Source: an uncultured Lachnospiraceae bacterium
GTDB lineage: Bacteria > Bacillota > Clostridia > Lachnospirales > Lachnospiraceae
NCBI GenBank assembly: GCA_902783765.1
Contig: CACZSB010000191.1
Coordinates: 1-7,178, forward strand
DNA: 7,178 nucleotides
Reading direction: 5' to 3'
The notes below the pieces were generated by a model. The model was not told where the DNA came from. It saw only the letters and a program-made list of their open reading frames with translations, and ran no database searches. Made by a program: the position numbers and the translations under genes. Positions within the stretch are counted from its first letter, which is position 1, and the number at the start of each line of letters is the position of its first letter. Of this stretch, positions 1 to 5,871 are shown piece after piece.

Positions 1-626
1 CGCATCTCACCCAGCATGATGATATCCGGGTCTTCCCGGAGGGCGCTGCGGATGGCGTTGGCAAAGCTATGGGTATCGGAACCCAGCTGCCGCTGGTTTA
101 CAATGCCGGACTCGTGGGAGAACACATACTCAATGGGGTCCTCAATGGTGATGATATGCTCATTGCGGGTCTTGCTCATGTGCTCGATCATGGCTGCCAG
201 GGTGGTGGATTTACCGCTGCCGGTGGGGCCCGTTACCAGAATCAGACCGCGGCGCTTAATACAGAGGGTCTTGAACACATCCGGCAGTCCCAGGGACTCG
301 ATGGTGGGCAGGGTGGAGGGAATCAGACGAAGCACGATACCGATGTTGTTCCGCTGGCAAAAGGTATTCACACGGAAATAGTGCATGACCCCGTTCATTT
401 TATAGGAATAGGAAGAGTCCCACTCATTCCTTTCCAAAAACTTGGGAAAGATCTTTTCACCCAGAATCTCTTCCGCATAAGCCCGGGTATCTTCCGGCTT
501 AAGATTGTCCTCGCCCATGTGAAGCAGGGCGCCGTTCACCCGGATAATAGGGGGGACATCCACGGCCAGGTGGATATCAGAGGCTCTGGATTGGATGGCT
601 GTTTCGAAAATCGTGTTTAAATGCAT
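1..626 (-). CDS. pilT: Type IV pilus retraction ATPase PilT (3' end beyond window)
   Basis: Partial gene read leftward from ATG at 626; 208 complete codons are visible and the C-terminal part is missing. PilT is the cytoplasmic hexameric ATPase that depolymerises type IV pili and drives twitching motility. The N-terminal PAS-like part carries SDIHL (residues 16-20) and RVNG (29-32). The RecA-like core has Walker A GPTGSGKS (133-140), the Asp box ITIEDP (159-164), NQRQLG (177-182) and Walker B DPDIIMLGEM (199-208), the last reading as the PilT-type LGEMR rather than the PilB form. No PilB-type N-terminal extension is present, and a start at SDIHL minus 15 residues is normal for PilT. A weak AGGGTG ribosome site precedes the ATG. 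Only 34 bp separate it from the PRC-barrel gene upstream, so the two are probably co-transcribed. Family assignment is secure; the role in twitching is from family knowledge. Confidence 0.95.
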   Translation of the reverse strand, partial: MHLNTIFETAIQSRASDIHLAVDVPPIIRVNGALLHMGEDNLKPEDTRAYAEEILGEKIFPKFLERNEWDSSYSYKMNGVMHYFRVNTFCQRNNIGIVLRLIPSTLPTIESLGLPDVFKTLCIKRRGLILVTGPTGSGKSTTLAAMIEHMSKTRNEHIITIEDPIEYVFSHESGIVNQRQLGSDTHSFANAIRSALREDPDIIMLGEM

Positions 627-660
627 AATCTTCACCCTGTCTTTCCCGCAAAACTGCAGA

Positions 661-1632
661 TTACTTTAATATAATAGCGGCAGCAAAAAAGGCAACCAGA
701 CAAACATATCGAAGACCGGAAACAAGATCCATGGTCTTGAAGCCGCCCAGGACATCTCCCAGCTTGGAGCTTCCGCCGTCGTCAAACTTTTCGGCTTTGG
801 GGGCTTTGTGTTTTTTCTTCTTCCCCTTGCCCTCCGGTTCTTCGTCGAAATCGTCGTAATCGTTCTGGGCCGGGGTGAAGGCCGGGGCGTCGCCCCACTG
901 GATATCCAGGCTCGGCTCCTTTTTCGCCTCCGGGAAGGACTCGGGCTGCGAGATTTCTTCCTTGGGAATCTCCGGCATGGCCTCCATGATGGGGGGCATA
1001 TTCAGTTCTATCTTTTGAGGCTCCGATTCCGGCACCGGCGGCACTTCCGCCGCCTGGGGCGCTTCTGCCGTTTTGATTTCCTCCAGGGGCTTGGGCTCTT
1101 CCACCACCTCGGCAGCCTTCTTTTCCTTCTTCCTGCCCTTCTGAGGTTCCGGCTCTTCAATAAAGATATCATCCGGGGTCCGGTGCACGATAATAACACC
1201 GCCCTGGGTCACTTCCACCAGGCGGTCAATATCGAACACGGCCTTGCTGCGGCCCTGACGGACGGTGAAGCTGATCACCTTGGCGGCTTCGTCAAGCTGG
1301 GCGGAGGAAATGGTGCCGATAAGCTTGCCGTTTTCGTCCACCGCGTCATTGCCCACAAAAACAAAAGCGTCGGGATCATTGTAGAATATATAATTGCTGG
1401 CGGAGGGTGTTTCATCCGTCAGGCAGAGGATCGCTTTGTCATTTACCCGGAGGATGTCCGGATATTGGAGATAGAGCAGACGGTTTTCATCGTCGTTGCG
1501 TTCCACCAGCACATATTTGAAGTCCAGCCTTCTTCTGCTGAAAACCAGCCGGGTGGAGGTGCCGATGATACTTCCGTCCACGGCATTCATTACGGAAAGA
1601 CCTACCATCTTGTCGAGAATGTCAAATGTCAT
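661..1632 (-). CDS. Tail-anchored protein with tandem PRC-barrel-like domains
   Basis: A 323-residue protein of three parts. Residues about 5-75 and 88-152 each look like a PRC-barrel beta domain; the first has GLSVMNAVDGSIIGTSTRLV and the second has the matching DENGKLIGTISSAQLD. Residues about 155-300 are a low-complexity linker rich in Pro, Glu and Lys, with basic patches at 165-172 and 269-280. Residues about 305-322 form one hydrophobic helix at the extreme C-terminus. There is no signal peptide, so I infer a tail-anchored protein with the PRC domains in the cytoplasm. PRC barrels are protein-interaction modules found in RimM and photosynthetic reaction centre H subunits. The gene follows its own promoter (1698-1726), has a GGAG ribosome site before the ATG, and runs into pilT after 34 bp, which suggests a membrane adaptor for the pilus motor. 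That role is inference; the PRC assignment is from pattern only. Confidence 0.8.
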   Translation of the reverse strand: MTFDILDKMVGLSVMNAVDGSIIGTSTRLVFSRRRLDFKYVLVERNDDENRLLYLQYPDILRVNDKAILCLTDETPSASNYIFYNDPDAFVFVGNDAVDENGKLIGTISSAQLDEAAKVISFTVRQGRSKAVFDIDRLVEVTQGGVIIVHRTPDDIFIEEPEPQKGRKKEKKAAEVVEEPKPLEEIKTAEAPQAAEVPPVPESEPQKIELNMPPIMEAMPEIPKEEISQPESFPEAKKEPSLDIQWGDAPAFTPAQNDYDDFDEEPEGKGKKKKHKAPKAEKFDDGGSSKLGDVLGGFKTMDLVSGLRYVCLVAFFAAAIILK

Positions 1633-1697
1633 CTTCTTTACTCCATTCCTTTATTCATAAAACAGTCACAAAGCAGTCATAAAAATACCACAAAACT

Positions 1698-1726
1698 ACT
1701 ATACACCTAACAGGGTGCCTTGTCAA
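1698..1726 (-). promoter_or_regulatory. Sigma-A promoter of the PRC-barrel/pilT genes
   Basis: On the minus strand a perfect -35 TTGACA (1726-1721) and -10 TATAGT (1703-1698) are separated by exactly 17 bp. Transcription should start near 1690, giving a leader of about 58 nt before the ATG at 1632. The -35 box sits at the centre of a long inverted repeat (1710-1736), so a protein bound there, or an upstream transcript folding there, would affect this promoter. Confidence 0.8.
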
Positions 1727-1736
1727 GGCACCCTGT
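1710..1736. repeat. 13-bp perfect inverted repeat over the -35 box
   Basis: ACAGGGTGCCTTG (1710-1722) is the exact reverse complement of 1724-1736, around a single central base. As RNA it would form an 11-bp GC-rich stem with a 5-nt loop. It lies 23 bp past the stop codon of the coiled-coil gene, so it could end that transcript, but no U-run follows on the minus strand. It also contains the TTGACA -35 element of the next promoter, so an operator function is equally possible. Confidence 0.75.
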
Positions 1737-1759
1737 AGCCTAAAAGGCGAAGATTAGGT

Positions 1760-2782
1760 TTATTTTTTTCCGTTGATATACTCTACGGAAACCTCCGACC
1801 GCTTCCGAATCTTCTTAATAATAGAAGGTCCGTCCGGATCGTCGCTGGGAACCATCTCTTCTGACTCTTCTTCCCAGGCCTTGGTCAGTCTGACACCGTT
1901 GTCGGTATCAGCACCGCCGTCCACGATACCCTTCAGCATTTTGAAGAGTTCCATGCCGCTGTCCGTCATTAAATCCGAACCGTAGCGGTTGGCAAACTCA
2001 TTGTTGAGGGCCAGGGCGGTGGAGGCATTTTCATCCGCGAATTCCGGATCTACGATATATTCGTAATCGCCGGAAGAAAAGTCCGTCGCATTGACATTGC
2101 TGTAGCCCTTTTCCAATTCCTCGGTGAGCTGCTCGTTCACGGATTTGAGGCTGTCCAGTTCGCTGGTCAGGTTGTCAAACTGCTTGGTCTGAGCATCCAG
2201 TTCGGCAGCCAGATCATCAAACTGCCGGGCCTGGGCGGAAAGCTTTTCCTGGGCTTCCTTTTCACTTAAGACAGCGTTTTCCTTTTCCTGGGTCAGGAGT
2301 CTGATTTTTTCGAGGGCTTCTTCATAGGCATCCTGAAGCAACTGGTTCTGACCTTCGATCTCCTGCTTTTCTTCCAGGACCACCTGAAGGTCTTCCGCAT
2401 TCTGAATGCTCTTTCCTTCGATTTCCCCCAGTTTTTCCGCCAGCGCCATACGCTCGCTTTCCACTTTTCCCAGGTCGTCCTGAAGGCCGGCCATTTCCGC
2501 CAGCTTCTCCTCGAACTCACGAACCTGCTGTTCCAGCTCTTCCGATCTGTTGAGGTAGACTTCCCGATCGCTGGAAAGAGAGTCTCTGTCGCTTAACAGC
2601 TGCTCCATTTCCCTGTCGACGCGCTCTTTTTCTGCTTTCGCCACATCAACGTTACGCTGCATCACTGATTTGACCCGAGAAAAGTCGGACATCAGTTCCG
2701 CAATATAGCGTTCGACGTCGGCTTTGTCGTAATCCCCGGATGACGTTTCTTTAATTGTGTCTAACGGCATAAAATTGTTCAC
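1760..2782 (-). CDS. DivIVA-like coiled-coil protein
   Basis: A 340-residue acidic protein. Residues 5-35 (MPLDTIKETSSGDYDKADVE onward) resemble the DivIVA/GpsB N-terminal module, in which a short LD-containing segment is followed by a Gly-Tyr/Asp-Tyr-Asp-x2-Val-Asp/Glu motif and a helix. Residues about 35-225 are one long coiled coil, with a duplicated element QFDDLAAELD (187-196) and QFDNLTSELD (201-210). Residues 226-340 form a separate, non-coiled tail ending in a basic stretch (IIKKIRKR, 321-328). DivIVA-family proteins assemble at curved membrane and recruit polar or septal partners. The start is GTG at 2782, chosen because GAGG lies 10 nt upstream; an in-frame ATG at 2770 (residue 5) has little ribosome site and remains possible. 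Neighbours are Roadblock-like genes upstream and PRC/pilT downstream. The coiled coil is clear; the DivIVA relationship is a moderate-confidence match of the N-terminus only. Confidence 0.7.
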   Translation of the reverse strand: MNNFMPLDTIKETSSGDYDKADVERYIAELMSDFSRVKSVMQRNVDVAKAEKERVDREMEQLLSDRDSLSSDREVYLNRSEELEQQVREFEEKLAEMAGLQDDLGKVESERMALAEKLGEIEGKSIQNAEDLQVVLEEKQEIEGQNQLLQDAYEEALEKIRLLTQEKENAVLSEKEAQEKLSAQARQFDDLAAELDAQTKQFDNLTSELDSLKSVNEQLTEELEKGYSNVNATDFSSGDYEYIVDPEFADENASTALALNNEFANRYGSDLMTDSGMELFKMLKGIVDGGADTDNGVRLTKAWEEESEEMVPSDDPDGPSIIKKIRKRSEVSVEYINGKK

Positions 2783-2824
2783 GTTACATCAACCTCACGC
2801 TTTCTTTTTTACTACCACGATACC

Positions 2825-2849
2825 GGGGGCAAAATGATATTTTGCCCCC
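2825..2849 (-). repeat. Very stable hairpin in the coiled-coil gene leader
   Basis: GGGGGCAAAAT (2825-2835) and its exact complement (2839-2849) flank a 3-nt loop, giving an 11-bp perfect stem. It lies 43 bp upstream of the GTG start and downstream of the predicted promoter, so it would be in the 5' leader of the mRNA. It lacks a following U-run in either direction, so it does not look like a canonical intrinsic terminator. A weaker 6-bp hairpin (2863-2879) lies between it and the promoter. Confidence 0.7.
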
Positions 2850-2886
2850 CGTCCTAATGTGTACAGATGAAAAATCTGTCGGTTAT

Positions 2887-2928
2887 CAAGGTCAGTAAAA
2901 GTATTATAGAATATTTTTACTGACCTTG
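2887..2928. repeat. 14-bp perfect inverted repeat spanning a promoter
   Basis: CAAGGTCAGTAAAA (2887-2900) is the exact reverse complement of 2915-2928, with a 14-nt AT-rich loop. It lies 17 bp past the stop codon of the 2945-3313 gene. The -10 box of the minus-strand promoter falls in the loop and the -35 overlaps the outer end of one arm. No U-run follows on the minus strand, so either an operator or an atypical terminator is possible. Confidence 0.75.
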
Positions 2929-2931
2929 CAA
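2903..2931 (-). promoter_or_regulatory. Sigma-A promoter of the coiled-coil gene
   Basis: On the minus strand TTGCAA (2931-2926) and a consensus TATAAT (2908-2903) are separated by 17 bp. Transcription should begin near 2896, giving a leader of about 115 nt that contains the hairpins at 2863-2879 and 2825-2849. Confidence 0.7.
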
Positions 2932-2944
2932 GCCTTACATTAAA

Positions 2945-3313
2945 TTATTTGGTGGCTTTCTGCAGACTGGCAATACAGTCAGGGATCACGCCCACCAGCA
3001 TCATGCCGTTGGCGACCACATTGGTGTTTACCAGGATGGACCAGCAGTAATCGTTGGCCAGCAGCACGTACATCATCATGCCGCCTTCCACTTCTACCGC
3101 ATAGTAGTTGCAGGAATTGCCCACGCCCGCCTTCACAATCATGTCGATCATGTACTTGGAGAACTTGTTAACCAGTGCAGCGGTCTTGGGGTTGGCGTTG
3201 AAGGAGGCCACGGAGGAGCCGATTTTGAAAGAGGAGATATCGCTCATCAGCAGGCCATCGCCCAGGTTGTCCTTTAAATCATCAATCAGTTTATTAATAC
3301 CTTTGATATCCAT
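2945..3313 (-). CDS. Roadblock/LC7-like protein, second paralogue
   Basis: A 122-residue protein with the helix-strand-strand-helix-strand-strand-strand-helix order expected of a Roadblock/LC7 domain, and nothing else: helix 3-17, strands about 19-38, helix 42-62, strands about 68-98 including MMMYVLLAND and YCWSILVN, and a last helix about 104-120. There is no signal peptide or membrane segment. Roadblock proteins dimerise and often act as partners or GTPase-activating factors of small Ras-like GTPases (MglB with MglA in polarity control). It is a diverged paralogue of the protein from the gene just upstream (3378-3740), sharing GS-x-A after the first strands, a DY-x-W motif and GM in the last strand. 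AAGGA precedes the ATG by about 8 nt, and 64 bp separate the two genes, so they are very likely co-transcribed. The fold call rests on pattern and predicted secondary structure, not a search. Confidence 0.7.
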   Translation of the reverse strand: MDIKGINKLIDDLKDNLGDGLLMSDISSFKIGSSVASFNANPKTAALVNKFSKYMIDMIVKAGVGNSCNYYAVEVEGGMMMYVLLANDYCWSILVNTNVVANGMMLVGVIPDCIASLQKATK

Positions 3314-3377
3314 AATTTAATCCTTTCTTGATTATGCGCCTTTTACGGCACTTCGTTAATTTGACCTGTCAGATGAA

Positions 3378-3740
3378 TTATAAAGCAGCTTCGAAGGAGG
3401 CTCTCAGATCATCCAGGTACACATTCACGAGCATGCCAAGGGGCATCTCTTGGGGATTGAAGGTGATGTTCCACACGTAATCTTCAATAAGGATGAAGAC
3501 GCCGGTAACTTGATCGTTGATATCGACGAACATATATCTTCCCAGCTTTTGTCCGTCATTGGCAACCACATCCCTCAGGAAGGACATAACCTGAGCGCTT
3601 ACAGCCCCAATTTTGTCATCGCAATCGATCTTGGCAATTGCAGAACCGTTTTCGATGTTGGCAATAACGCTGCAAATCAAGGCGCCGCCCACATCTCTTT
3701 TTACCTGAGCCATGCACTCATTCACTTCTTTCAATTTCAT
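3378..3740 (-). CDS. Roadblock/LC7-like protein, first paralogue
   Basis: A 120-residue cytoplasmic protein, first gene of the minus-strand cluster. It has the same single-domain layout as the product of 2945-3313: helix 3-16, strands about 19-39 (ALICSVIANI, GSAIAKI), helix 42-60, strands about 67-93 (RYMFVDIND, VFILIEDYVWNI), then LGMLV and a final helix to residue 119. The two align end to end with an almost gap-free match and modest identity, which indicates an old tandem duplication that has since diverged; the partners may form a heterodimer, as Roadblock domains commonly do (inference). The start is certain: a perfect AGGAGG (3754-3749) sits 8 nt before the ATG, predicting strong translation. 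No MglA-type GTPase gene is visible in the window. A promoter lies at 3810-3839 and an NrdR-type box at 3885-3900. Confidence 0.7.
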   Translation of the reverse strand: MKLKEVNECMAQVKRDVGGALICSVIANIENGSAIAKIDCDDKIGAVSAQVMSFLRDVVANDGQKLGRYMFVDINDQVTGVFILIEDYVWNITFNPQEMPLGMLVNVYLDDLRASFEAAL

Positions 3741-3809
3741 TGAAACTTCCTCCTACATTAGTTCTTCTTTTTTTCTCAGACACCGCCTGTGCCTGGGTGC
3801 TACATCCTC

Positions 3810-3839
3810 ATTATAGCAGAGGGAATTTTCCTGTGTTAA
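3810..3839 (-). promoter_or_regulatory. Sigma-A promoter of the Roadblock-like genes
   Basis: On the minus strand TTAACA (3839-3834) and a consensus TATAAT (3815-3810) are separated by 18 bp. Transcription should start near 3803, about 63 nt before the ATG at 3740. This is the only good promoter I see in the 172-bp gap between the helix-turn-helix gene and the Roadblock genes. Confidence 0.7.
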
Positions 3840-3884
3840 CATATATCTGGCAAGTATTTCGCAACAAGTGTTACTTCGTCGGCA

Positions 3885-3900
3885 ACACTATATATTGTGC
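3885..3900. promoter_or_regulatory. NrdR-box-like palindrome upstream of the Roadblock operon
   Basis: ACACTATATATTGTGC differs from the published NrdR box consensus (ACACWATATATNGWGT, from memory) at only the last base, and is a better match than the boxes at the nrd genes in this window. It lies about 82-97 bp upstream of the predicted Roadblock start site and 13 bp past the 3' end of the helix-turn-helix gene. I find no convincing partner box at 15-16 bp on either side. One half also belongs to an inverted repeat AGTGTT (3867-3872) / AACACT (3884-3889). Confidence 0.5.
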
Positions 3901-3912
3901 TGGCATCTGAGA

Positions 3913-5646
3913 CTATACACGAGCACTGCCGTTATCTATCCTGGCAATGGCCTCTACCCAGCGGGGATGCTTTAATACATAGTGGATTTCCGGAAGCTTA
4001 TTTTTGGAAATCATGGCCGCATTATTCCCCAGGGTGGTGATTTGGATATTTCTGAATCCGTCATTGTTTTCCACGAAGAAATGGTAGTTTTGCTGTGTTC
4101 TGGCGAAGTCCCGGGTTTCATTGATATGCTGCTCATATTCCTCAAAAGTATATTGTATTTCTATGCCCTGGAGACTTCTGTTTAAGCTCAGGCGCACAGG
4201 ATATGCTTCAAATTCATATTTCATGAAATAGGTGAGCCGTACATATATTTCGTTCTCCGCCCCTATTTTAGCCACCCGCTTTTTTTCCTTCTTTATGTGG
4301 GATTTCAGGCGTTTGGCGTCTTCCAAGCTGATCCGGTTTCTGCTTAAAATTCTGTCTAACAGCCCGTCACTGATGGTATAAATGGGTGGAGATGAAAGAA
4401 TCGCATCTCTTCGACCCGGGGTTGAGGCGTCATTTTGAAGAAAATTTTCCAATTTATCCCGTTCGGACGTGGTGTAGGTTTCCATAAGGGGTTCCGCCTT
4501 GGCCGCCAGCTGTTCCGCAGCCCGATATTCTCGCTCCACTGCCTCCGGGGCGGTGAACAGCTGGAAATAGGCATCGTCGTAATGGCCCTCTACGCAGCCG
4601 CCCCGCAGGACGCCGCCGCCGGAAGCCAGCACAAAGGTGCGGAAGTGGCTGTGCTGATTCTCCACATACAAGGGCTTGAACTGGCCGCTCATTAACATGG
4701 GAATCCAGGCTCGTAATTCCGCTATAATCTCATCCACAGGCCGGTCCATGTAATGAATGGTTTTAACGCTTAAGCCCTTTTGCAGGGCCAGGGCCAGGCC
4801 TTCCACCCAGATTTTGGGCACGACGGTTTCATGAAGCATATGACTCATGGGGAATTCGCTGTAGAGTATCACATCTTTATAGGAGCGGGACATGGACACG
4901 GCCTTAATAAAATCCCTGACCCCCTCTTCCAGGCCCTCCATACCCACATATTCATTGATTTTAGCCAGGCGGAAGGGCATTTTGGACAGTTGCACCGGAT
5001 CATATTTGTTTTTCTGGAATTCGTTTAAATCAAAGCCGTCTATATTCTGCAATTCCTGTTCCGACAGGGCCTGATTGCTCACAAACTCTCCCGCCAGCCA
5101 GGAAATCATAGCCTCCAGATATTCGGATTTTGTGATGAAAAGGGACTCCGGCCAGCCAATCAGCTTGGAAGCCTTCATTTGGCCGTTCATATCCCCAAAA
5201 CGGTTTACAATATACTGGGCCAGCAGCTTAATGAATACATCGGGGTCCCGGAGCTTTGATTTGCCACGCCACATGGAATACAGGGTGGAACGGTTGTAGT
5301 TAGTCCGGTCTGCTATTTCCGTGATGGTTATGCCGAAACCCTTCACCAAAAGCTTTAAATTACTGATCAGGGTCCCGTAATCGAAGTCTTCCGTCTCCGA
5401 CCGGATGGACTCTTTCAAAGTCTCTGCAATATTGGTTTTTGCCAGGCTTTTCACCTTTTTTTCTTTGGCGATCTTGCCCAGGGCTTCCGCCAGCTTTTCC
5501 ACCACCTCTCCCCCCTCTTCGGGACGGCGGCTGCCGCTGCGGTATTTGCTAATGGTATAGGGGGGGATGCCCGTCATGGCAGACAGGCGGCTGGCGCTGC
5601 AATCTAGTTCCTCTAAATATCGATTGAGTTGCTCGGAAAAGGTCAT
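3913..5646 (-). CDS. Large DNA-binding regulator with two helix-turn-helix regions
   Basis: A 577-residue protein. Residues 3-60 form an XRE/lambda-repressor-type helix-turn-helix (SASRLSAMTGIPPYTISKYR, 17-36). Residues about 92-150 form a second one (TITEIADRTNYNRSTLYSMW, 107-126). The remaining 420 residues have no signal peptide or membrane segment and no enzyme motif I can name. A mixed alpha/beta part at 230-370 includes YKDVILYSEFPMSH and an RTFVLASGGGVLRGG segment, followed by a charged helical part (370-465) and a C-terminal part (465-577). I do not recognise the C-terminal region; a ligand or signal sensor is a guess. The ATG at 5646 has AGGA 6 nt upstream. It is transcribed divergently from the nrdG-type gene and its 3' end abuts the NrdR-type box region. 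DNA binding is well supported; its targets are unknown, with the shared intergenic region an obvious candidate. Confidence 0.75.
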   Translation of the reverse strand: MTFSEQLNRYLEELDCSASRLSAMTGIPPYTISKYRSGSRRPEEGGEVVEKLAEALGKIAKEKKVKSLAKTNIAETLKESIRSETEDFDYGTLISNLKLLVKGFGITITEIADRTNYNRSTLYSMWRGKSKLRDPDVFIKLLAQYIVNRFGDMNGQMKASKLIGWPESLFITKSEYLEAMISWLAGEFVSNQALSEQELQNIDGFDLNEFQKNKYDPVQLSKMPFRLAKINEYVGMEGLEEGVRDFIKAVSMSRSYKDVILYSEFPMSHMLHETVVPKIWVEGLALALQKGLSVKTIHYMDRPVDEIIAELRAWIPMLMSGQFKPLYVENQHSHFRTFVLASGGGVLRGGCVEGHYDDAYFQLFTAPEAVEREYRAAEQLAAKAEPLMETYTTSERDKLENFLQNDASTPGRRDAILSSPPIYTISDGLLDRILSRNRISLEDAKRLKSHIKKEKKRVAKIGAENEIYVRLTYFMKYEFEAYPVRLSLNRSLQGIEIQYTFEEYEQHINETRDFARTQQNYHFFVENNDGFRNIQITTLGNNAAMISKNKLPEIHYVLKHPRWVEAIARIDNGSARV

Positions 5647-5709
5647 GAAATCCTGCTCCCTTCTCTGATGCCCGAAGCTTTTAAGTGCTTTTCGAATGCT
5701 GATATCCTA

Positions 5710-5738
5710 TTTTTATATGGATTTCCTTTTTGTGTCAA
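5710..5738 (-). promoter_or_regulatory. Probable promoter of the helix-turn-helix gene
   Basis: On the minus strand a perfect -35 TTGACA (5738-5733) is followed after 17 bp by TAAAAA (5715-5710); TATAAA at 15 bp spacing (5717-5712) is the alternative -10. Transcription would start near 5703, about 57 nt before the ATG. The -35 is strong and the -10 only fair. Confidence 0.55.
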
Positions 5739-5782
5739 GCCTGAGAGCTCATCCCTTTTTCCTTCCGGATTTTTATTAGAAA

Positions 5783-5798
5783 ATACTATATCCTGTGC
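5783..5798 (+). promoter_or_regulatory. NrdR-type box 1 of the nrdG-type gene
   Basis: ATACTATATCCTGTGC matches about 12 of 16 positions of the NrdR consensus and lies directly against the -35 hexamer of the promoter. On its own it is only a fair match. Its exact 15-bp gap to the second box, the same as at nrdD, makes it credible. Confidence 0.55.
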
Positions 5799-5827
5799 TT
5801 GAGTTTTGTTTTTTATCATGATATAGT
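5799..5827 (+). promoter_or_regulatory. Promoter of the nrdG-type gene
   Basis: TTGAGT (5799-5804) and TATAGT (5822-5827) are separated by 17 bp. Transcription should start near 5834, giving a short leader of about 38 nt. Flanked by box 1 upstream and overlapped by box 2 at the -10, so a repressor on both boxes would block polymerase. Confidence 0.65.
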
Positions 5828-5829
5828 AG
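5814..5829 (+). promoter_or_regulatory. NrdR-type box 2 of the nrdG-type gene
   Basis: TATCATGATATAGTAG is a weak match in isolation. It shares the C-A-x-G-ATAT-x-G pattern with the second box at nrdD and has the same 31-bp start-to-start spacing to box 1. It covers the -10 hexamer. Confidence 0.4.
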
Positions 5830-5871
5830 CCGGGCGGGCTTTGACCCAAGGAAATATATACGAGGTTTTTT

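Noticed and set aside
69..620. 183-codon open frame on the plus strand opposite pilT
   Set aside because: The opposite strand encodes an unmistakable ATPase with Walker motifs. The frame has no ribosome site or recognisable domain.
808..1710. 300-codon open frame on the plus strand opposite the PRC-barrel gene
   Set aside because: It is antisense to a gene with clear domains, a promoter and a ribosome site. Its composition (many His, Leu, Arg, Phe) is typical of the complement of a Glu/Lys/Pro-rich coding region.
3834..3841. TGTTAACA palindrome near the Roadblock promoter
   Set aside because: It is only 8 bp and is accounted for by the -35 hexamer; too short to call an operator.
3854..3869. 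Second NrdR box paired with 3885-3900
   Set aside because: At the expected 15-16 bp gap the sequence lacks the ATATAT core and matches only a few consensus bases; an ATATAT at 3841-3846 has the wrong phasing.
5643..5849. 68-codon minus-strand frame that overlaps the helix-turn-helix gene start by ATGA
   Set aside because: The overlap suggests coupling, but the start is a TTG with no ribosome site, the frame contains the predicted promoter of the regulator, and it spans the nrdG promoter and boxes. Treated as intergenic.
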